From the NCBI RefSeq assembly GCF_020150815.1, contig NZ_CP083723.1, forward strand, positions 2,790,001 through 2,854,000: DNA of 64,000 nucleotides. The letters are read 5' to 3'. Shown in pieces: positions 59,600 to 64,000 of the stretch (position 1 is its first letter; every line of letters begins with the position of its first letter). The notes under the pieces were generated by a model, which did not search any database, was not told the DNA's origin, and saw only the letters and a list, made by a program, of their open reading frames with translations. The translations under genes and the position numbers were made by a program. The DNA comes from Haloprofundus salilacus (GTDB taxonomy: Archaea > Halobacteriota > Halobacteria > Halobacteriales > Haloferacaceae).

Positions 59600-61147
59600 A
59601 TGAGCGACGAGTCTCCCGCGAACGTGTTGTTCGTGGTGATGGACACGGTTCGGAAGGACCACCTGACCACGTACGGCTACGAGCGACCCACGACGCCCGG
59701 CCTCGAATCGTTCTCCGAGGAGTCGACGGTGTTCGACCAGGCGGTCGCCCCGGCACCGTGGACGCTCCCGGTGCACGCGTCGATGTTCACCGGGATGTAC
59801 CCGAGTCGACACGGCGCGGACCAGGAGACGCCGTATCTCGACAACGTGACGACGCTCGCCGAGACGCTGTCGACGGCGGGGTACGACACGGCGTGTTACT
59901 CCTCGAACGCGTGGATTACGCCGTACACCCACCTCACCGACGGGTTCGACGACCAGAACAACTTCTTCGAGGTGATGCCCGGCGAGTTCCTCTCAGGACC
60001 GCTCGCGAAGGCGTGGAAGACGCTCAACGACAACGAACGTCTCCGCGCTGTCGCCGACAAACTCGTCAGCCTCGGCAACACAGCTCACGAGTACCTCGCC
60101 GACGGTGAGGGCGCGGACTCGAAGACGCCCGCGGTCATCGACCAGACGATAGAGTTCATCGAGGAGAGCGACCGGTCGTTCGCCTTCATCAACCTGATGG
60201 ACGCCCACCTGCCGTACCACCCCCCGAAGGAGTACAAGGAGCAGTTCGCCCCCGGCGTCGACTCGACGGAAGTGTGCCAGAACTCCAAGGAGTACAACTC
60301 CGGCGCACGCGACATCACCGACGGCGAGTGGGAGGACATCCGCGGGCTGTACGACGCCGAAATCGCCCACATCGACGACCAGCTGACTCGCCTGTTCGAC
60401 TGGCTGAAGGAGACCGACCGCTGGGACGACACAATGGTCGTCGTCTGCTCGGACCACGGCGAACTACACGGCGAACACGACATCTACGGCCACGAGTTCT
60501 GCCTGTACGACCCGCTCATCAACGTCCCGCTGATGGTGAAACACCCGGAACTCGGGACGGGTCGCCGCGACGACCAGGTCGAGTTGGTCGACCTCTACCA
60601 CACGGTGCTGGACGCCCTCGACGTGGAAGGCGGCGAACCGGCGTCGTCCGGCGAGGACGTGGTCGCTCTCGACAGAACTCGGTCGCTGCTCTCCTCGTCG
60701 TACCGCGAGTTCGCCGACGTCGACTCCCCGGACCCCGGGCAGCAGGGGTCGCCCGACGGCGAGTACGCCTTCGTCGAGTACTCTCGTCCCATAGTCGAAC
60801 TCAAACAGTTAGAGGAGAAGGCGAAGGCCGCGGGCATCACGCTCCCGGAGGATTCGCGCTTCTACTCGCGGATGCGCGCCGCCCGCCGACCGGATGCGAA
60901 ATACGTTCGCATCGACCGCATCCCGAACGAGGCGTACCGCCTCGACGAGGACCCCGGGGAGGTGACGAACCTCGCAGGGAAGGGCGACGAGAAGATAGAG
61001 GCCGCAGAGCAGGCGCTCGCACGCTTCGAGGTGGCCGCCGGAGGCGCGTGGACCGGCGCCGACGACGTGGAAGTGACCGACGACGCCCTCGACGACATGG
61101 ACGACACGACTCAAGAACGGCTTCGCGACCTCGGCTACATGGAGTAG
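59600..61147 (+). CDS. sulfatase-fold protein with Thr at the nucleophile position
   Basis: Alkaline-phosphatase-superfamily enzyme, 515 aa. Metal ligands appear in 'VMDTVRKDHLTTYGYERPTTP' (D15) and 'VVVCSDHGELHGEHD'. The position of the formylglycine cysteine in true sulfatases (C-x-P-S-R) reads T55-L-P57-V-H59, so formylglycine conversion is impossible; a Thr nucleophile as in LtaS/EptA-type phosphotransferases is more likely. A TTTTATT box 28 bases before the ATG gives a leaderless start. No cofactor maturase nearby. Confidence 0.88.
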   Translation: MSDESPANVLFVVMDTVRKDHLTTYGYERPTTPGLESFSEESTVFDQAVAPAPWTLPVHASMFTGMYPSRHGADQETPYLDNVTTLAETLSTAGYDTACYSSNAWITPYTHLTDGFDDQNNFFEVMPGEFLSGPLAKAWKTLNDNERLRAVADKLVSLGNTAHEYLADGEGADSKTPAVIDQTIEFIEESDRSFAFINLMDAHLPYHPPKEYKEQFAPGVDSTEVCQNSKEYNSGARDITDGEWEDIRGLYDAEIAHIDDQLTRLFDWLKETDRWDDTMVVVCSDHGELHGEHDIYGHEFCLYDPLINVPLMVKHPELGTGRRDDQVELVDLYHTVLDALDVEGGEPASSGEDVVALDRTRSLLSSSYREFADVDSPDPGQQGSPDGEYAFVEYSRPIVELKQLEEKAKAAGITLPEDSRFYSRMRAARRPDAKYVRIDRIPNEAYRLDEDPGEVTNLAGKGDEKIEAAEQALARFEVAAGGAWTGADDVEVTDDALDDMDDTTQERLRDLGYME

Positions 61148-61159
61148 CGTAACCGCGAA

Positions 61160-62062
61160 CTAACGTACCCCGCGCCCTCGTTCCCACGCCCGCAACAGCG
61201 CCGCAAGCGTCCGGTTCGTCGGCGCGTCGAGTCGGTGACGCTCGGCGCGGGCGACGACTTCGCCAGAGATAGCGTCCACCTCGGTTCGGCGCTCCGCGTC
61301 GACGTCCTGTAACATCGACGACCGATTCTCCGCCGTCGCGTCGACGACCCGGTCGAGCGCCGCCAGTGCTCGTCGGTTCGGCAGCGAGACACCCTCCGCG
61401 CGGGCGACGCGGGCCGTCTCGCGCGTCGCGGCGCGGGCGACGCGAGTCGCGTCCGCGTCGCCGTCGGCGAACGCACCGTTTTCGACCCGCGAGAGCGCCG
61501 TCACGGGGTTGATACCGGCGTTGACCGCGAGTTTCGTCCAGCGACGCCGGGGCATATCCGTGGCGACCAGCGTCTCGATATCGGCGGCGCGAAACCCGCG
61601 TCCGATTCGCTCGGCGATCGGGTCGGGACCGCCGTCGAGCGAGCCGAGGACGACGCGGCCGACGCCCGTGCACTCGACGCGGCCGGGTTCGAGCAGTCGC
61701 GCGCCGTAGGTCGCCGTTCCGGCGAGAACGGGCGCGTCGAGTTTCGCTTCTAGCGTCTCCTCGGTCAACCCGTTCTGCAGCGAGAGGACGGAACCGAAGT
61801 CGCCGGTCTCCAGCGCCTCGGCCGCTTCGGCGGTGTCGAACGCTTTCACCGTCACCAGCGCGAGGTCGGCGACGAGATTCTCGCCCTCGGTAGTCGCGTC
61901 AGGGGTCGTGTGCGCCTCGACGGCGCTGGAGATGCGAAGTCCCGACTCGCGGACGCGAGCGGCGTGGGCGTCGCGGGCGACGAGCGTCACGTCGTGGACG
62001 CGGGCGAGCAGTCCGCCAACGAGGCTGCCGAGACTCCCCGCGCCGAAGACGACGACCTGCAT
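61160..62062 (-). CDS. panE: ketopantoate reductase (PanE/ApbA family)
   Basis: NADPH-dependent reductase of the coenzyme A path, making pantoate. The 300-aa protein has the Rossmann motif GAGSLGSLVGG (residues 7-17), 'VKAFDTAEA', and the catalytic lysine region 'WTKLAVNAGINPVTAL'. Related enzymes act on other 2-oxo acids, so the pantoate role is probable. Convergent with the sulfatase gene. Confidence 0.87.
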   Translation of the reverse strand: MQVVVFGAGSLGSLVGGLLARVHDVTLVARDAHAARVRESGLRISSAVEAHTTPDATTEGENLVADLALVTVKAFDTAEAAEALETGDFGSVLSLQNGLTEETLEAKLDAPVLAGTATYGARLLEPGRVECTGVGRVVLGSLDGGPDPIAERIGRGFRAADIETLVATDMPRRRWTKLAVNAGINPVTALSRVENGAFADGDADATRVARAATRETARVARAEGVSLPNRRALAALDRVVDATAENRSSMLQDVDAERRTEVDAISGEVVARAERHRLDAPTNRTLAALLRAWERGRGVR

Positions 62063-62134
62063 ACCACCCCTCTCGGAGCGGGCGACAAAAAGGCGTACAC
62101 TCCGCGGGCGACGCGAGCGGGGGTTAACTCCGGC

Positions 62135-62464
62135 TCAGTCCTCAGTCCAGTACATGAGATCCTCTTTGGGCGAGTCGCAGTTCGGACACCGGTCGGGGAG
62201 CCCCTTGTCGATTTCGCCCATCTCGCCACACTCCATGCAGCGCCACATGAGGTAGCCCTCGCCAAACTCCTGGCCCGACCGAGCGTGTTCGACGCTCAGC
62301 GCCTCCATCCCCTCGCGCATCGTCACGTAGAAGCCCCCGTCGTCGAACCCGCGAATCGTTCCGAGTTCGTTGCCCTCGTCGTCGTACACCACCTTACCGA
62401 GGTCGAGTTGTTCGATCTCGTCGTCCGAAACGTCGTCCGGTGTCTCACCACTATCTCCAACCAT
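62135..62464 (-). CDS. rubredoxin-like protein with PRC-barrel-like N-terminus (DUF7130-type)
   Basis: The 109-aa protein joins a beta-rich N-terminus ('LGKVVYDDEGNELGTIRGF', like a PRC-barrel strand pair) to a C-terminal zinc/iron knuckle 'CMECGEMGEI' and 'CPNCDSPKED', as in rubredoxin. Families of this form are common in haloarchaea and could carry electrons or only bind zinc. The start ATG at 62464 gives MVGDSGETP; longer frames exist but are unlike the family. Confidence 0.8.
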   Translation of the reverse strand: MVGDSGETPDDVSDDEIEQLDLGKVVYDDEGNELGTIRGFDDGGFYVTMREGMEALSVEHARSGQEFGEGYLMWRCMECGEMGEIDKGLPDRCPNCDSPKEDLMYWTED

Positions 62465-62550
62465 GTTCGGAAATTCGACGGCGACAGGGATAAAATTCTG
62501 TGACGGTCGCGGGGGCCGAATCCGGGTGGTAGCCGCGCGGTCGTCGACGT

Positions 62551-63393
62551 TCAGTTCGGCGGCGCGTCCCACTCCTCGCCGTCGTCCTGCGGTTCGTAAC
62601 CGACCGTCTCGCGGGCGTGCCGGAGGTCGTCGAGCCACCGCCGCTCGTTGCCGCTCACGCCGTAGAACTGATCCCACTCGACGGAGTCGTCGCGGAGACA
62701 GCAGTCGACCAGCTGCGCGAGGTCGCGCCGGGACTGCCAGAGTCCCTTGAGTCGGGCGACCTGCTCCTCGTAGGCGTCGCTTCCGGGCTCCCACACACCC
62801 TCGTCGACGCCGCGTTCTGCGTCGCCGTAGGGGTGGTCGTACTCCGGCGGACGGACGGAGCCGATTCGAAGCGCGTAAAACCGGATGCCGTGCGCTTCCG
62901 CGGCGAGTCGACCGAGGTCCTCGCCGTAGCTCTTGGTCAGCCCGTAGCGCGAGTCCGGCCGGTGCGGTTCGGTGTGGTCGGCTCTCACTCCGGTGTCGTA
63001 GTACACATCGGGCGCGTTCCGCACCTCGACCATCCCGACGGTGTGGTTCGAGGAGGCGAAGACGACGCTGTCGAGACCCGCGTCGACCGCCGCCTCGTAG
63101 ACGTTGTGGAGCGCTTCGAGATTGTCGGCGAGCGGTTTCGACCAGCCGAGTTCGCGCGAGTCGGGGCCACCCGTCCCCGGCACGATCGCCAGATGGACGA
63201 CGGCGTCTTTCCCCTCGAAGTGGGGGCGAATCGCGTCGTAGTCGCGTACGTCGGCGACGACGGTTTCGTGAGGGCTCTCTCCGTCTCGGCTCTCGATATC
63301 GAGCAGCGTGAACTCGTACTCGTCGTCGTCGCCGAGGTGGTCGGTTATCGCCGTCCCGACGACGCCGTGGCCGCCGGTGATGAGCACGTCCAT
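62551..63393 (-). CDS. Azf-like NAD-dependent dehydrogenase/epimerase
   Basis: Extended SDR of 280 aa with TGGHGVVGTAI (residues 6-16), 'LLDIES' after strand 2, 'VVFASSNHTVG' and the catalytic pair YGLTK near residue 148. It resembles haloarchaeal glucose-6-phosphate dehydrogenase Azf and uronate dehydrogenases ('ASSNHAVG' pattern), which oxidise hexoses or hexuronates; Azf itself is elsewhere defined, so this may be a paralog with another sugar. Confidence 0.85.
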   Translation of the reverse strand: MDVLITGGHGVVGTAITDHLGDDDEYEFTLLDIESRDGESPHETVVADVRDYDAIRPHFEGKDAVVHLAIVPGTGGPDSRELGWSKPLADNLEALHNVYEAAVDAGLDSVVFASSNHTVGMVEVRNAPDVYYDTGVRADHTEPHRPDSRYGLTKSYGEDLGRLAAEAHGIRFYALRIGSVRPPEYDHPYGDAERGVDEGVWEPGSDAYEEQVARLKGLWQSRRDLAQLVDCCLRDDSVEWDQFYGVSGNERRWLDDLRHARETVGYEPQDDGEEWDAPPN

Positions 63394-63471
63394 ACCTAAT
63401 CAGCAGGTCACGCCCCCATAGTCTCTCGGGCGGCGCATTCGAAGGCGGAGACCGGGGTCGACGCCGGGGGA

Positions 63472-64000
63472 CTAGTCGCTCGTGACGCCGAGTTCGTCGG
63501 CGACGCGTGCTATCGACTCCGTCTCGAACTCGCCGATCAACTCGGTGTAGTCGACGTGGTCCGTCCGCGACTGGTACTCCTCGGCGAGCGCCAACACCGT
63601 CGGGTCGTCGTACGCCCGCCCGACAATTTCGATGGCGGTCGGGAGGTCCCGCTCGCCGAAGCCGTTCGGCAGGGCGACGCCGGGCAGTCCCGCCACGTTG
63701 GCCGCCGCACCCATCGACGTGCTACTGTACTCGGCGAAGTAGTCGACGAACGGCGACCCGAGCGGGCTGGCGACCGTCGCCCGCGTCGGGACGACGACGG
63801 CGTCGTAGGGGGCGAACGCCTCGTCCAACTCGCGCTGTATCACCGTCCGGACGCGGTTCGCCGTGACGTAGTCCTCCGCGAGGACGGCCTGCTGAGCGTA
63901 ACCCCCGATACGGGAGGCCTCGTTGGTCAGTTCGAGCGCGTCGCCGCGGGCGACGAACTCCGCGAACGCCGACGCCGATTCGGCGTCGATAATCGTTCCC
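63472..64000 (-). CDS. amidase signature family protein, C-terminal part
   Basis: A partial gene whose 5' end lies beyond the window. The visible ~175 residues are the C-terminal third of an amidase signature enzyme: 'ARGDALELTNEASRIGGYA', 'APYDAVVVPT', 'AANVAGLPGVALPNGF' and the 'P-T-A-I-E-I-V' end. The catalytic Ser-Ser-Lys triad is upstream of the window, so substrate and activity cannot be judged. Reading from 63843 as if it were the start would cut the protein; the frame continues open to the window end. Confidence 0.85.
   Translation of the reverse strand, partial: GTIIDAESASAFAEFVARGDALELTNEASRIGGYAQQAVLAEDYVTANRVRTVIQRELDEAFAPYDAVVVPTRATVASPLGSPFVDYFAEYSSTSMGAAANVAGLPGVALPNGFGERDLPTAIEIVGRAYDDPTVLALAEEYQSRTDHVDYTELIGEFETESIARVADELGVTSD

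Noticed and set aside
1-64000. Insertion sequences, integrases or prophage genes
   Set aside because: No transposase, integrase or phage structural motif in any translated frame that I examined; gene content is ordinary chromosomal core.

Overview
The window is a 64 kb piece of a halophilic archaeon (class Halobacteria). The evidence is GC-rich DNA, very acidic proteins, archaeal-type ribosomal and SRP genes (L39e, L31e, L18Ae, aIF6, prefoldin alpha, SRP54, FtsY), RadA recombinases, Tat-dependent lipoproteins, several families I know only from haloarchaea (DUF5783/5784/5786/5789, PspAB, HalOD1) and many apparently leaderless genes with a TATA-like box about 27 bases before the start codon. 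A family-level guess would be Haloferacaceae or a relative, but nothing here fixes the genus. I see no IS element, integrase, CRISPR array or rRNA; this is mostly conserved chromosomal core with small accessory genes.

Layout. 0-10 kb: a membrane SRPBCC protein with a zinc alcohol dehydrogenase, a tRNA-Arg(TCT) followed by a structured repeat that copies part of its 3' end, a coupled UPF0200-UPF0201-HPP operon, AIM24, a nucleoside-recognition membrane protein, a lipoprotein, a split MgtE-type transporter (two half genes) and an MFS carrier. 10-16 kb: the protein targeting and translation cluster, transcribed leftward (rpl39e, rpl31e, tif6, rpl18a, pfdA, ftsY, then srp54 further on). 16-28 kb: small regulators, RNA ligase-like ThpR, a second radA-like gene divergent from a UV-damage endonuclease gene, TPR and DUF424 proteins, sufS / threonine synthase / sufU, canonical radA, and PspAB-HtpX membrane stress genes. 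28-41 kb: epimerases, a phosphoribosyltransferase, NMD3, an XPD-like Fe-S helicase, a YkgJ cysteine-cluster protein and a group of haloarchaeal orphan families. 41-52 kb: tetrapyrrole synthesis (hemB, hemL, hemC-cobA-hemD) interleaved with amt-glnK. 52-64 kb: amino-acid permease with a universal stress protein, a DHH nuclease, an SLC13 carrier with RCK_C domains, NifU, a sulfatase-like phosphohydrolase, a ketopantoate reductase, a rubredoxin-like protein, an Azf-like dehydrogenase and the 3' part of an amidase gene.

Most interesting points. (1) The two radA-family genes, 6.3 kb apart, share a promoter block (GTGAAAGTGAA on the + strand, exactly 15 bases, then a TATA-like ATAAAGC turned toward the minus-strand gene), and the uvdE gene beside the paralog has a half match in the right orientation. 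This suggests a small repair regulon. (2) HemL carries a four-cysteine insertion (C-x3-C-x5-C-x5-C) and HemC a roughly 55-residue charged insertion. (3) Several tiny ORFs (27, 28 and 36 codons) sit at predicted leaderless starts or overlap the next gene by ATGA/GTGA. (4) The tRNA-Arg gene is followed by a compound stem-loop bounded by a 13-base copy of its own 3' portion.
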